Assembly (NCBI GenBank): GCA_934725575.1
Contig: CAKVCK010000013.1
Location: 40,710 to 104,709, forward strand
Source: an uncultured Bacteroidales bacterium
GTDB taxonomy: Bacteria; Bacteroidota; Bacteroidia; Bacteroidales; UBA932
Direction of reading: 5' to 3'
Length of the DNA stretch: 64,000 nucleotides
The notes beneath the pieces are model-generated. The model searched no databases. It saw nothing but the letters and a program-made list of their open reading frames with translations, and was not told the origin of the DNA. A program made the position numbers and the translations under genes. Below, in pieces: positions 16,912 to 25,896 of the stretch (its first letter is position 1; every line of letters begins with the position of its first letter).

Positions 16912-18405
16912 ATGTCAGAAATGAAAAAAGGTTTGTTAACAGTGGTGCTGTCAGTATTGTTCAGCGTGCTGGCGGCATACGGTGTCGTCAAGGCGGCCAC
17001 CGTGAATGATGGAGACAATGTGACAAGTACAGAGAACGGAACGGTCACAAAGACTGTCAATCTGGCACAGTCGGACTATCCGGATCTGACTTACGCCGCG
17101 GAGGCTGCGGTTGATGCTGTTGTTTATGTGGAGGTGACGGTGACTCAGCAATATCAGATGACGGATCCGTTCTTCCGTTTCTTCTTTGGGGATGAAGGCC
17201 CTCAGACCAGGGAGCAGCAGGGAAGCGGCTCTGGAGTGATCATCCGTCCTGACGGCTACATCGTGACCAACAACCACGTGGTCGCCAACGCGACGAAGGT
17301 ACAGGTCACCCTGAATAACAACAAGGTATATGACGCCAAGGTCATCGGTACAGACCCGGCTACGGATGTCGCTTTGATAAAGATTGACGCTCAGGGACTT
17401 CCGACGCTTCCGTTCGGGGATTCCGACCAGTTGAGGCTCGGTGAGTGGGTTTTGGCCGTGGGCAGTCCTCTTGGCTATCAGCTCAGGTCCACCATCACAG
17501 CCGGCATTGTCAGCGCCAAGGGACGTTCGATGGCGCACGATCCTCGTGAGAGAAACAATGGCGGAATCCAGATCGAGTCCTTCATCCAGACCGACGCGGC
17601 TGTCAACCCTGGCAACTCAGGTGGAGCGTTGGTCAACAAGACCGGCGAACTGGTCGGCATCAACACCGCTATTGTTTCACAGACAGGAGCATATTCGGGA
17701 TATTCATTCGCTGTGCCGGTGAATATTGTGAAGAAGGTTGTAGAAGACTTGATTGACTTTGGGTCAGTGAAGAGAGCCGTTCTTGGAATCGCTATGTCTG
17801 ATCTCAGCGAAGGTCTTGCCAAGAATCTGAAATATGATTCTGTCGATGATATGTTGAAAAAATTGAAACTTTCTTCTCCGGAAGGCGTATATATCAGAGA
17901 GGTTGCGAAAGGCAGCTCCGCTGACAAGGCCGGAATGAAGGAAGGTGATGTGATTGTGGCCATTGACGGAACCGATGTGAAGAGTGGCTCCGCAGTTCAG
18001 GTCAAGGTCAATACCTTCCATCCTGGTGACAAGGCTAAGGTCAAGATCATCCGTGACGGCAAGGAGAAGGAACTTGAGGTCACATTCCAGGGCAGCAGCA
18101 CCGAGAACGGTACTGTGGTCGGTGACGGAGAGATCGCTTTCTTCGGCACGACTCTTAAGGAGGCTTCCAAGGAGACTCTTGCGAAGTTCGGTCTGAAGAA
18201 AGGTGTCGAGGTCACATCCGTCGGAAGCGGCAAGATGCTTGAGGCAGGCGCTTCGGATGGAATGGTCATCACCTACGTCAACGATCAGCCGGTCGGCACA
18301 CCTCAGGATGTTTTGAACATCGCCAAGTCCGCAAAGAGGGCGGTTTATATCGAAGGTGTCACAGCCAACGGTAGAAAAGCCTTCTTCGGATTCAGTAAAG
18401 AGTAG
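16912..18405 (+). CDS. htrA: HtrA/DegP-family periplasmic serine protease
   Basis: A protein of about 497 residues with an N-terminal membrane or signal segment, a trypsin-like domain and two PDZ domains (about 265-370 and 395-490). The triad is visible as His122 in NNHVV, Asp152 in TDVALIKI and Ser236 in GNSGGAL. Known members degrade or refold misfolded envelope proteins. The start at 16912 was chosen over 16894 because it places MSEMKKGLL before the hydrophobic run; 16921 is equally possible. A hairpin follows the stop, so it is probably monocistronic. Confidence 0.95.
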   Translation: MSEMKKGLLTVVLSVLFSVLAAYGVVKAATVNDGDNVTSTENGTVTKTVNLAQSDYPDLTYAAEAAVDAVVYVEVTVTQQYQMTDPFFRFFFGDEGPQTREQQGSGSGVIIRPDGYIVTNNHVVANATKVQVTLNNNKVYDAKVIGTDPATDVALIKIDAQGLPTLPFGDSDQLRLGEWVLAVGSPLGYQLRSTITAGIVSAKGRSMAHDPRERNNGGIQIESFIQTDAAVNPGNSGGALVNKTGELVGINTAIVSQTGAYSGYSFAVPVNIVKKVVEDLIDFGSVKRAVLGIAMSDLSEGLAKNLKYDSVDDMLKKLKLSSPEGVYIREVAKGSSADKAGMKEGDVIVAIDGTDVKSGSAVQVKVNTFHPGDKAKVKIIRDGKEKELEVTFQGSSTENGTVVGDGEIAFFGTTLKEASKETLAKFGLKKGVEVTSVGSGKMLEAGASDGMVITYVNDQPVGTPQDVLNIAKSAKRAVYIEGVTANGRKAFFGFSKE

Positions 18406-18428
18406 TTGATGAAGGTTATAGGATAGTG

Positions 18429-18469
18429 TTTCCCTGACGGAAACGGCTCCGCGCCTTCCGTCAGGGAAA
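18429..18469 (+). terminator. Terminator-like hairpin between htrA and rpoD
   Basis: TTTCCCTGACGGAA and TTCCGTCAGGGAAA form a perfect 14-base stem around a 13-base loop, 24 bases after the htrA stop. Only a weak T run (TTTGTG) follows, so it may stabilise the mRNA end as well as terminate. Confidence 0.65.
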
Positions 18470-18486
18470 TTTGTGTATTACAAGAT

Positions 18487-19347
18487 ATGAGGCAATTAAA
18501 GATTACAAAGTCAATCACCAACCGCGAGAGCGCGTCCCTGGACAAGTACCTCCAGGAGATCGGCCGCGAGGAGTTGGTGTCTCCGGAAGAGGAGGTAGAG
18601 CTTTCCCAGAGAATCCGCAAGGGTGACCAGAAAGCTTTGGAGAAACTCACAAGGGCCAACCTTAGATTTGTGGTTTCTGTTGCGAAGCAGTATCAGAATC
18701 AGGGGCTTAGCCTTCCGGATTTGATTAATGAGGGTAACCTCGGCCTGATCAAGGCCGCCGAGAAATTCGACGAGACAAGAGGCTTCAAGTTCATTTCATA
18801 CGCTGTGTGGTGGATCCGTCAGTCAATCCTTCAGGCTCTCGCCGAGCAGTCCAGGATCGTCAGGCTTCCGCTCAACCAGGTCGGTTCCCTGAACAAGATC
18901 AACAAGGCCCTCTCACAGTTCGAGCAGAAGAACGAGAGAAGCCCTTCCAATGAGGAACTCTCCGAGATGATAGACATCCCGCAGGACAAGATCTCCGATA
19001 CCCTCAGGGTGTCCGGAAGGCATGTGTCTGTGGATGCCCCGTTCGTAGAGGGCGAGGACAACAGCCTTCTGGATGTGATTCCTAACGATGACTCGCCGAT
19101 GGCCGACAGAGGCCTTGTGAACGAGTCCCTCAGCACCGAGATCGAAAGGTCTCTCCAGATCCTGACGACCCGTGAGCGCGAGATCATCAAGTCGTTCTTC
19201 GGCATCGGCTGTCAGGAGATGACCCTTGAGGAGATCGGCGAGAGGCTTGACCTCACAAGAGAGAGAGTCCGCCAGATCAAGGAGAAGGCGATCCGCAAGC
19301 TAAAGAAACCATCCGCAAGCAAACTTCTTAAAACCTATCTCGGTTAA
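18487..19347 (+). CDS. rpoD: Primary sigma factor RpoD
   Basis: The 286 residues are the standard short Bacteroidetes form, which lacks region 1.1. Region 2 includes the core-binding and -10 recognition segment [19 protein letters not shown] and [10 protein letters not shown]. Region 3 follows, and region 4 carries [20 protein letters not shown]. This sigma directs the unusual TTTG/TAnnTTTG promoters found at several places in this window. The stop codon overlaps the argS start (TTAATGACC), so the two genes are translationally coupled. Confidence 0.97.
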   Translation: MRQLKITKSITNRESASLDKYLQEIGREELVSPEEEVELSQRIRKGDQKALEKLTRANLRFVVSVAKQYQNQGLSLPDLINEGNLGLIKAAEKFDETRGFKFISYAVWWIRQSILQALAEQSRIVRLPLNQVGSLNKINKALSQFEQKNERSPSNEELSEMIDIPQDKISDTLRVSGRHVSVDAPFVEGEDNSLLDVIPNDDSPMADRGLVNESLSTEIERSLQILTTREREIIKSFFGIGCQEMTLEEIGERLDLTRERVRQIKEKAIRKLKKPSASKLLKTYLG

Positions 19348-21134
19348 TGACCCCGGAACTTTTTATCGCCTCTAAGGCTTCAGAAGCCATCAAGGCACTC
19401 TATAACGCCGACATCGAACCGTCGGCGCTTCAGGTCTCCGTCACAAGGAAGGAATTCACCGGAGACTTCACGCTCGTCGTCTTCCCGCTCCTGCGTCTGT
19501 CGCACTCCACTCCGGAGAACACGGGCAACGCCATCGGAGAATGGCTGAAGGCGAACGTACCGGAAATCTCTGAATATAACTGCGTCAAAGGTTTCCTTAA
19601 CCTTCTGTTCTCCAATCTCTTCTGGAACGAACTTTTCGGAGAGATCGTTGCGGACAAGGACTTCGGTGACCTGCCGACGACCGGCAAGAACATCATGGTC
19701 GAGTTCTCGTCGCCGAACACCAACAAGCCTCTGCACCTCGGCCACATCAGGAACAACCTTCTGGGTGACTCGGTGTCAAGGCTTCTGAAGGCCAGCGGCA
19801 ACAACGTGATCAAGACCACCCTTGTCAACGACAGGGGAGTGCACATCTGCAAGTCCATGCTTGCATGGCTGAAGGTCGGCAACGGCGCGACTCCGGAGTC
19901 CACGGGGATTAAGGGCGACCATCTTGTCGGGGATATGTACGTGGCTTTCAACAACATCTACAAGAAGGAAGTCGAGGAGTTGATTGCCGGGGGAATGGAC
20001 GAGGAGACCGCCAAGAAGGAGGCCCCTTGCCTCAAGGAAGCCCACGAGATGCTCCAAAAATGGGAGGCCGGCGACAAGGAGGTCCGCGACCTTTGGGCCA
20101 GGATGAACGGCTGGGTGCTCAAGGGCTTCGACGAGTCCTACAAGGCTCTCGGAATCACTTTCGACAAGGTTTACTACGAGTCCCAGACCTATCTTCTTGG
20201 TAAGGAGTTGGTTCAGAAGGGACTGGATATGGGCGTGTTCGTGAAGGATCCGGACGGCTCCGTCTGGTGCGACCTCACGGCCGACGGACTCGACAGGAAA
20301 CTGCTCATCCGTTCTGACGGAACGTCGGTTTACATCACCCAGGATCTGGGAACGGCCGAAAGGCGTTTCGCTGAATATCACCTTGACTCTCACGTCTATG
20401 TGGTCGGCAACGAGCAGAACTACCACTTCCAGGTGTTGAAACTGATCCTCAAGAAGTTGGGATTCGAATGGTCCGACAACATATTCCATCTTTCCTACGG
20501 AATGGTCGAGCTGCCTGAGGGCAAGATGAAATCCCGTGAGGGAACCGTTGTGGATGCAGATGACCTCATCCAGAAGATGTACGAGGAGGCCCGCGCGACC
20601 TCTGACGAGTCCGGAAAGCTGGCCGACATGAGTGAGGAGGACAAGGCGAAGCTCTATCATATGATAGGTCTTGGTGCCCTTAAGTACTTCATCATCAAGG
20701 TTGATCCGAAGAAAACGATGCTCTTCAACCCGAAGGAGTCCATCGACTTCAACGGCAACACCGGCCCGTTCATCCAATATACCCACGCGCGAATCCGCTC
20801 CATCCTGCGCAAGGCCGCGGAGAAAGGCATTGAATATTCCGCCTCTCCTCTGCCGAAGGTTGAGCTCAGCGCCAAGGAGATCCGTTTGATAAAGCTGCTG
20901 AACACATTCCCGGCCAAGATCGCCGAAGGCGCGCAGGCATATTCACCGGCCGTCATCGCCAACTATGCCTACGACCTCGCCAAGGAGTTCAACCAGTACT
21001 ATCACGACACTCCGATCCTGAAGGAGGAGAACGAGGATGTGCTCAAGATGCGTCTGGTGCTGATCGACACGCTTTCCGCTGTCCTTCGCAAGGCGATGGG
21101 CATCCTCGGAATCGAACTGCCTGAGAGAATGTAG
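19347..21134 (+). CDS. argS: Arginyl-tRNA synthetase
   Basis: A 595-residue class I synthetase that charges tRNA-Arg in the cytoplasm. The N-terminal Add-1 domain (about 1-100) is followed by the catalytic core with FSSPNTNKPLHLGHIRNNLLGD, which holds the HIGH-type motif as HLGH. The second signature appears as KMKSREGTVV, the usual arginyl variant of KMSKS. The C-terminal anticodon-binding helical domain ends at LPERM. The ATG overlaps the rpoD stop by one base. Confidence 0.97.
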   Translation: MTPELFIASKASEAIKALYNADIEPSALQVSVTRKEFTGDFTLVVFPLLRLSHSTPENTGNAIGEWLKANVPEISEYNCVKGFLNLLFSNLFWNELFGEIVADKDFGDLPTTGKNIMVEFSSPNTNKPLHLGHIRNNLLGDSVSRLLKASGNNVIKTTLVNDRGVHICKSMLAWLKVGNGATPESTGIKGDHLVGDMYVAFNNIYKKEVEELIAGGMDEETAKKEAPCLKEAHEMLQKWEAGDKEVRDLWARMNGWVLKGFDESYKALGITFDKVYYESQTYLLGKELVQKGLDMGVFVKDPDGSVWCDLTADGLDRKLLIRSDGTSVYITQDLGTAERRFAEYHLDSHVYVVGNEQNYHFQVLKLILKKLGFEWSDNIFHLSYGMVELPEGKMKSREGTVVDADDLIQKMYEEARATSDESGKLADMSEEDKAKLYHMIGLGALKYFIIKVDPKKTMLFNPKESIDFNGNTGPFIQYTHARIRSILRKAAEKGIEYSASPLPKVELSAKEIRLIKLLNTFPAKIAEGAQAYSPAVIANYAYDLAKEFNQYYHDTPILKEENEDVLKMRLVLIDTLSAVLRKAMGILGIELPERM

Positions 21135-21145
21135 GAATATTTCCG

Positions 21146-22867
21146 ATGTCCGAAACGGATTATATGTTCCCGACCTCCAAAAAGGAGGTTGAAGCCTTAG
21201 GGTGGGACTACATCGACATCATCCTTTTCACGGGTGATGCCTTTGTGGACCACCCTTCTTTCGGCACGGCCTGCATAGCCCGCTGGCTTCAGCATTTCGG
21301 CTACCGGGTCGCTGTCGTTCCGCAGCCTAACTGGAGGGATGACCTCAGGGATTTTAAGAAGTTAGGCGCTCCGAGGCTCTATTTCGGAGTGAACGCCGGT
21401 GCTATGGATTCGATGGTGAACCACTACACTGCCGGCAAGCGTCTACGTCACGATGACGCCTACACGCCGGAAGGCAAGGCCGGACAGAGGCCGGATTATG
21501 CGGTCAGTGTCTATACGAACATATTAAAAAAACTCTATCCCGATGTTCCGGTCATCATCGGGGGAGTCGAGGCTTCGCTCCGTCGGCTTACCCATTATGA
21601 CTATTGGAAAGATGAACTTGTTCCGTCCATATTGCAGTGGTGCAAGGCTGACTACCTTTGCTACGGGATGGGGGAGAAGCCGATGTTGGAACTGACGAGA
21701 GCCATTGAGGCGCAGAGGAATATTCATGAAATACATAGGATCCAGCAGATCGCTTTCCTTATGAGCGGAAAGTGGAAGGTCAAGGAGCCGTTGGTGCTTC
21801 ATTCGTTCGAGGAGTGCAAGAAGGATAAGAAGGCGTTCGCCGAGAACTTTCATCTGATTGAGACTCACGCCAATATGATGCATCCGGCGACGATCGTCGA
21901 GCCTGTCGGGAATGGTTATGTGCAGATCAATCCGCCATATTCACCGTCCACGACCGAGGAGATGGATTCGTTCTGGGACCTGCCTTTCACCAAGTTGCCG
22001 CATCCGCGCTACAAGGGGAAGAGGATCCCGGCCTATGACATGATCAAGGATTCCATCATCACTCACCGAGGGTGCTTCGGAGGATGTAATTTCTGCACCA
22101 TCGCCGCGCATCAGGGTAAGTTCATCCAGTCCCGTTCGCAGGAGTCCATAGTCGCTGAGGTTAAGAAATTGGCCAAGATGCCAGGCTTTGCGGGGAATAT
22201 CTCCGATCTCGGGGCCCCTACGGCCAATATGTATATGATGCGTGGCAAGAACCCGGACCTTTGCGACAAATGCCGCAGGAAATCCTGTCTGTTTCCGGCT
22301 CCGTGTCCGAATATGAACCGCTCTCACAAACAGGTGCTTGAGTTGTACCGGAAGGTCGATGCCGTGCCGGGAATACGCCATTCCTACATCGGCAGCGGGA
22401 TCCGTTACGATTTGTTCCTCGATGAGAAAGGCTTTGTGGACGAGACATCCAAGCCTTACCTCAAGACTTTGATTCTTGACCACACTTCCGGCCGAATGAA
22501 GGTGGCTCCGGAACATACCGAGGACAAGGTGCTCCAGTACATCGCCAAGCCGTCTTTCAAGCTCTTTGAGAGATTGCGCTATGAGTTCGACAAGATCTGC
22601 GCCCAGAACGGACGGCGCACCGGAATCGTTCCATATTTCATCTCCTCGCACCCAGGCTGCACGATGAAGGATATGGAGAACCTGTCCAAAAATCCTGCTT
22701 TGAAAGGAATATATATGGATCAGGTGCAGGATTTCACACCGACTCCGATGACCACCTCATCCGTGATGTACTACACCGGAATCGATCCTCGAACGATGAA
22801 ACCGGTCTTTGTGGAGCGTGATCCGGAGAAGAAGAAGAGGCAGAAATCATTTTTTTTCAGAAAATAG
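21146..22867 (+). CDS. YgiQ-family radical SAM protein
   Basis: A 573-residue cytosolic protein. The N-terminal domain is typical of YgiQ (MFPTSKKEVEALGWDYIDIILFTGDAFVDHPSFG). The radical SAM cluster motif is RGCFGGCNFC near residue 310, the CxxxCxxC pattern that binds a 4Fe-4S cluster. A second cysteine group (CDKCRRKSCLFPAPCPN) lies about 70 residues later. The C-terminal DUF3362-like region (QVQDFTPTPMTTSSVMYYTG) completes the family layout. The reaction is unknown. It follows argS by 11 bases. Confidence 0.93.
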   Translation: MSETDYMFPTSKKEVEALGWDYIDIILFTGDAFVDHPSFGTACIARWLQHFGYRVAVVPQPNWRDDLRDFKKLGAPRLYFGVNAGAMDSMVNHYTAGKRLRHDDAYTPEGKAGQRPDYAVSVYTNILKKLYPDVPVIIGGVEASLRRLTHYDYWKDELVPSILQWCKADYLCYGMGEKPMLELTRAIEAQRNIHEIHRIQQIAFLMSGKWKVKEPLVLHSFEECKKDKKAFAENFHLIETHANMMHPATIVEPVGNGYVQINPPYSPSTTEEMDSFWDLPFTKLPHPRYKGKRIPAYDMIKDSIITHRGCFGGCNFCTIAAHQGKFIQSRSQESIVAEVKKLAKMPGFAGNISDLGAPTANMYMMRGKNPDLCDKCRRKSCLFPAPCPNMNRSHKQVLELYRKVDAVPGIRHSYIGSGIRYDLFLDEKGFVDETSKPYLKTLILDHTSGRMKVAPEHTEDKVLQYIAKPSFKLFERLRYEFDKICAQNGRRTGIVPYFISSHPGCTMKDMENLSKNPALKGIYMDQVQDFTPTPMTTSSVMYYTGIDPRTMKPVFVERDPEKKKRQKSFFFRK

Positions 22868-22901
22868 TTCGCGGATTGCTTCTCAATTCGGAAAAATGTC
22901 T

Positions 22902-22909
22902 TAATATTG
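22902..22909 (+). promoter_or_regulatory. Weak -7-like element before the acidic small protein
   Basis: TAATATTG differs from TAnnTTTG at one position and lies 36 bases upstream of the ATG at 22946. A TTG lies 23 bases further upstream, slightly too far. Low confidence. Confidence 0.3.
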
Positions 22910-22945
22910 CACCCGAAAACGATAAACAATCTTTATTTGGTTTAT

Positions 22946-23314
22946 ATGAGTATGGCACCAGATCAGAAGAAAAGACACGTGGTAAGCTACGAGAATATGT
23001 CCGAAGCGCTTGCCGCAGCGTTCAATGAGAAATATCCAAGAGGTTTCAGCGACTATCTCCCTGACCTTGTCAAGTATCCAAAACCTGACGGCACCAGTTT
23101 CTATGCTGTTACCGTCGAGACGGATGATTCCATCAACCTTGTGAAGATCAAGGTGAAAACCGATGATGCCGAGGCTCTTGAGAGATGGCTTGAGGGAGAG
23201 GAGGACGCCGAGAACGAGGATGTTGCAGGATCTTCAGCTGACGCTCCGGCCGACACCACCCTTCCGGATGACAACATCTCTCAATACGGCGGAGATGACG
23301 ATTCCGCTGAATAG
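22946..23314 (+). CDS. Small acidic protein of unknown function
   Basis: A 122-residue protein starting MSMAPDQKKRHVVSYENMS; upstream in-frame starts are only TTG. The first 75 residues look like a folded domain: a helix (ENMSEALAAAFNEKYP), then FSDYLPDLVKYPKPDGTSFYAVTVET and a strand LVKIKVK. The last 45 are strongly acidic and probably disordered (EGEEDAENEDV, DDDSAE). Similar short proteins with an acidic tail are widespread in Bacteroidales, but I know of no function. It stands alone between the YgiQ gene and a lipoprotein gene. Confidence 0.7.
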   Translation: MSMAPDQKKRHVVSYENMSEALAAAFNEKYPRGFSDYLPDLVKYPKPDGTSFYAVTVETDDSINLVKIKVKTDDAEALERWLEGEEDAENEDVAGSSADAPADTTLPDDNISQYGGDDDSAE

Positions 23315-23395
23315 TCAGGAATATAGTTTATAACAATTCAAGGCCTGGATTCCAGTAGGATTTCAGGTCATTTTTCTTAGTCAGACTTTAGATAC

Positions 23396-24070
23396 GTGAA
23401 TATTCTGAAAGCATTGGTTGTTCCGCTTCTCGTTGTCGTCCTGGGATGTTCAGATGAGAGGGTCTCTGTCTCGGATTTGCGGGGCGGTGACCTGTTGTTT
23501 GTCGTCAATGGTCAAGGAAACAACATCACGGATGTGACGGACGGGGTGGATGGACTTGGAATCGATCATATCGCGGTTTTCTCAGACGGGAACGTCGTTG
23601 AGGCTATTCCGGAATATGGAGTTGTGGAAAACCCGTTGGACAGTTTTCTGATCCGATTGAGTGATAGGGAGTCAGTGCTTGTGGGGAGGATTGAAGGGGT
23701 GGACGTTGAAGAGAGTGTGGCGAATGCGAGAAAGTTCCTCGGAAGGCCCTACGATGACATATTTATGCCAAGTGACAGCGCGATTTATTGTTCGGAACTC
23801 GTGCAGAAGTCGTTTGTTTTCAAAGACGGGCTGAAAGAACGGGACCAGAATGTGAAAGAGGTGGACTCGAAAGCAACAGGAAGCGGGACTAAGCATTTTG
23901 TCTTCGGCACGATTCCGATGTCCTTTCACGACAGCACCGGCAATGTGACCGAGTTCTGGACGAAATTCTATTCCGCCCGTGGACTGGCGGTTCCGGAAGG
24001 TGAGCCCGGGACGAATCCCGGCCAGCTTTCCCGTGACCCTAATGTCAAGATTCTTGGCCGGCTACAGTAG
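23396..24070 (+). CDS. Lipoprotein with YiiX/YebB-like NlpC/P60-type cysteine hydrolase domain
   Basis: The start is GTG at 23396, giving MNILKALVVPLLVVVLGCSDE, a lipoprotein signal with the lipid cysteine at about residue 18. The domain has LRGGDLLFV, then GIDHIAVF with the probable catalytic histidine, and AIYCSELVQKSF with the probable cysteine nucleophile. This histidine-before-cysteine order is the permuted layout of YiiX/YebB enzymes, thought to cleave amide bonds in lipids or peptidoglycan fragments. The 3' end overlaps the convergent LytTR gene by nine bases. Confidence 0.82.
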   Translation: MNILKALVVPLLVVVLGCSDERVSVSDLRGGDLLFVVNGQGNNITDVTDGVDGLGIDHIAVFSDGNVVEAIPEYGVVENPLDSFLIRLSDRESVLVGRIEGVDVEESVANARKFLGRPYDDIFMPSDSAIYCSELVQKSFVFKDGLKERDQNVKEVDSKATGSGTKHFVFGTIPMSFHDSTGNVTEFWTKFYSARGLAVPEGEPGTNPGQLSRDPNVKILGRLQ

Positions 24071-24880
24071 TTTCGCCAGGCTGTCGTAATACTGCTTGCT
24101 GACGGGAATATGCCCGACCCCATCACGGATGAACTCGGTGTAGATGATTCCATCCTTGTCCCTGCTCAGCACCTTGATGTGGCGAGGATTGACGTAGTAC
24201 GACCTGTGGCAGCGCACGAATCCGTGTTTCAGAGCGTCAGTCTCAAGGCTTTTCATCGAGTTCCTCAGCTGGTATGTCTTGACACGGTCATTCTCCAAAT
24301 AATGAATGTTGATATAATTGGCTTCAGCGCTGACATAAAGTACAGCCGATGGGTCTATCGTCAGTTTCAGCCTTTTGTGCTCATCGTAGAACTTGACCAG
24401 TGACTCTTCCGGAGCCTGTCCAGCATTGGCCAGATCGTAATTCTTGTTGGAGATGATCCGCAGCAGAATGCAGAGCAGGTATGGATATACCAGCGTCAGG
24501 CACACCACTTCAAAACAATAGGGCAGCGCCGTGAAATATGGCATACCTCCGGCTTTCTTGTAGAAGAGCGAAGTGTAGAGCGCGAAGAAGAAAGAAATGA
24601 CCAGCACCTCTCCGAAACACCAGACGGCATAATGCCACCATTTGAAAGGAATATACTTGTAAAGGAACGAGAAAACAAGCCGTGTCAGTGCCAGGACACC
24701 GATCATAATGCAGGACAGCATCAGCAGGTGGAATGTCCACGATTTCCCTCCCACATCGTAAAAATCCGACAATGAGAACGGATTATATACGAAGCAAAAC
24801 ACGAAGAAGAACAGCGGCAACAGCACCGCGTATTTCACTTGGCTGGCATAGCCTTTCGAGACTCTCAATGGTGTGTTCAT
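24062..24880 (-). CDS. Membrane-anchored LytTR-domain transcription regulator
   Basis: A 272-residue protein with four predicted membrane helices (about residues 18-35, 46-70, 84-104 and 116-143) followed by a LytTR DNA-binding domain (about 170-270). Hallmarks of that domain are LYVSAEANYINIHY, the RNSMKSLE helix and FVRCHRSYYVNPRHI. There is no receiver or kinase domain, so it belongs to the one-component membrane LytTR group seen in Bacteroidetes. Its target is unknown. It shares the upstream gap with the thioesterase gene, transcribed the other way. Confidence 0.88.
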   Translation of the reverse strand: MNTPLRVSKGYASQVKYAVLLPLFFFVFCFVYNPFSLSDFYDVGGKSWTFHLLMLSCIMIGVLALTRLVFSFLYKYIPFKWWHYAVWCFGEVLVISFFFALYTSLFYKKAGGMPYFTALPYCFEVVCLTLVYPYLLCILLRIISNKNYDLANAGQAPEESLVKFYDEHKRLKLTIDPSAVLYVSAEANYINIHYLENDRVKTYQLRNSMKSLETDALKHGFVRCHRSYYVNPRHIKVLSRDKDGIIYTEFIRDGVGHIPVSKQYYDSLAKLL

Positions 24881-25052
24881 AGCCCTAAAAATTGTCCCAA
24901 ACCTGTCAAAACCGTCCCTGAATATGCTGGGACTAAATTCAAAAGTCCGGATTTTCGTCCCTAAAATACAGCAATTTTTCCGCCAAACAATGGTTTTGTG
25001 ACATTTTTCACACCTCTGAAAACACTTTCTTCGTCACAAGACGCAAATGCGG

Positions 25053-25060
25053 TACTTTTG
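25053..25060 (+). promoter_or_regulatory. Promoter -7 element for the thioesterase gene
   Basis: TACTTTTG is a full TAnnTTTG match 29 bases before the ATG. A TTCG about 19 bases upstream could be a degenerate -33 box. Confidence 0.5.
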
Positions 25061-25089
25061 CATCAAAGTAGATTAAAAACATCAGCATT

Positions 25090-25806
25090 ATGGAACAGAT
25101 CATAAACACTTTTGAATATTCCGTGGCCCCGGAGCACATAGACTATCAGGGTCACGCCACCGTGCCTTCCATCTGTGGCAGCATCATCAACGCGATCGGA
25201 CAGAACATCCGCAAGGAAGGCTGCGGAATCGATGTGATGAGAAAAGCGGGGCGTTCGTGGGTCCTGCTCCGCTCGGCTTTCGAGATTGATGAGCGGCCAA
25301 ATCTTTACGATAATTATAATGTCAAGGTCTGGCCGGTGAAAGGTAAAGGCCTTACTTATAACAGATGCGTAAGGCTTACGGATGCGGACGGTGAGGAGAT
25401 CGGCCGTGGCACGACGGAATGGTGCGTTATTGACATAGGCACCAGAAAACCGATTTTCCCGGAACTCGGACTCTCGGACGTTGACATCCCTGTCCCTTGC
25501 AAGAGTCCAAGACGCATCATCGATTTTCTGCCGGATTTCATCAAGCACAAGGAGGTCGGTTACAGCGAATGTGACTTCAACGGGCATCTTAACAACACCC
25601 ATTACATTGAGATGTTCTACAACCTTCTGCCTGAGAGTGTGCTTTCAAGCGGACTTTTCACCAGAATCGACATCAATTTCAGACGTGAGGTCCATCGTGG
25701 TGATGACGTGATCTTCGGAATCCGCAAGGCAAGCGATGAGGAGTACCTCTTTATGGCAAAAGCGGGAGACGCGACACTTTGCCACGCCTCCCTGCAAGCC
25801 CTTTAG
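25090..25806 (+). CDS. Acyl-ACP thioesterase (FatA/B-like double hot-dog)
   Basis: A 238-residue cytosolic enzyme with two hot-dog domains. The first carries HIDYQGHATVPSICGSIINAIGQN; the second begins near residue 150 with KEVGYSECDFNGHLNNTHYIEMFYNLLP, the usual catalytic-region motif with the N-x-H arrangement. These enzymes hydrolyse acyl-ACP and set the chain length of free fatty acids. It has its own promoter and is followed seven bases later by a REP-type palindrome. Confidence 0.92.
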   Translation: MEQIINTFEYSVAPEHIDYQGHATVPSICGSIINAIGQNIRKEGCGIDVMRKAGRSWVLLRSAFEIDERPNLYDNYNVKVWPVKGKGLTYNRCVRLTDADGEEIGRGTTEWCVIDIGTRKPIFPELGLSDVDIPVPCKSPRRIIDFLPDFIKHKEVGYSECDFNGHLNNTHYIEMFYNLLPESVLSSGLFTRIDINFRREVHRGDDVIFGIRKASDEEYLFMAKAGDATLCHASLQAL

Positions 25807-25812
25807 CGGTAA

Positions 25813-25861
25813 CTTCGACAGGCTCAGTGACCGAATATCGTGGTCGCTGAACCTGTAGAAG
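25813..25861. repeat. REP-type imperfect palindrome
   Basis: The left arm CTTCGACAGGCTCAGTGACC (25813-25832) pairs with GGTCGCTGAACCTGTAGAAG (25842-25861) with three mismatched positions, around a nine-base loop. It sits just after the thioesterase stop and before the convergent GIN gene. The TTCGACAGGCTCAG core recurs, in part, near 13616 and 45861. Confidence 0.75.
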
Positions 25862-25896
25862 TGTACCAGCCTGTCAAAAACATCGAGCAAGCGACA

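Noticed and set aside
18487..19347. Truncated rpoD
   Set aside because: Bacteroidetes primary sigma factors are normally this short, without region 1.1.
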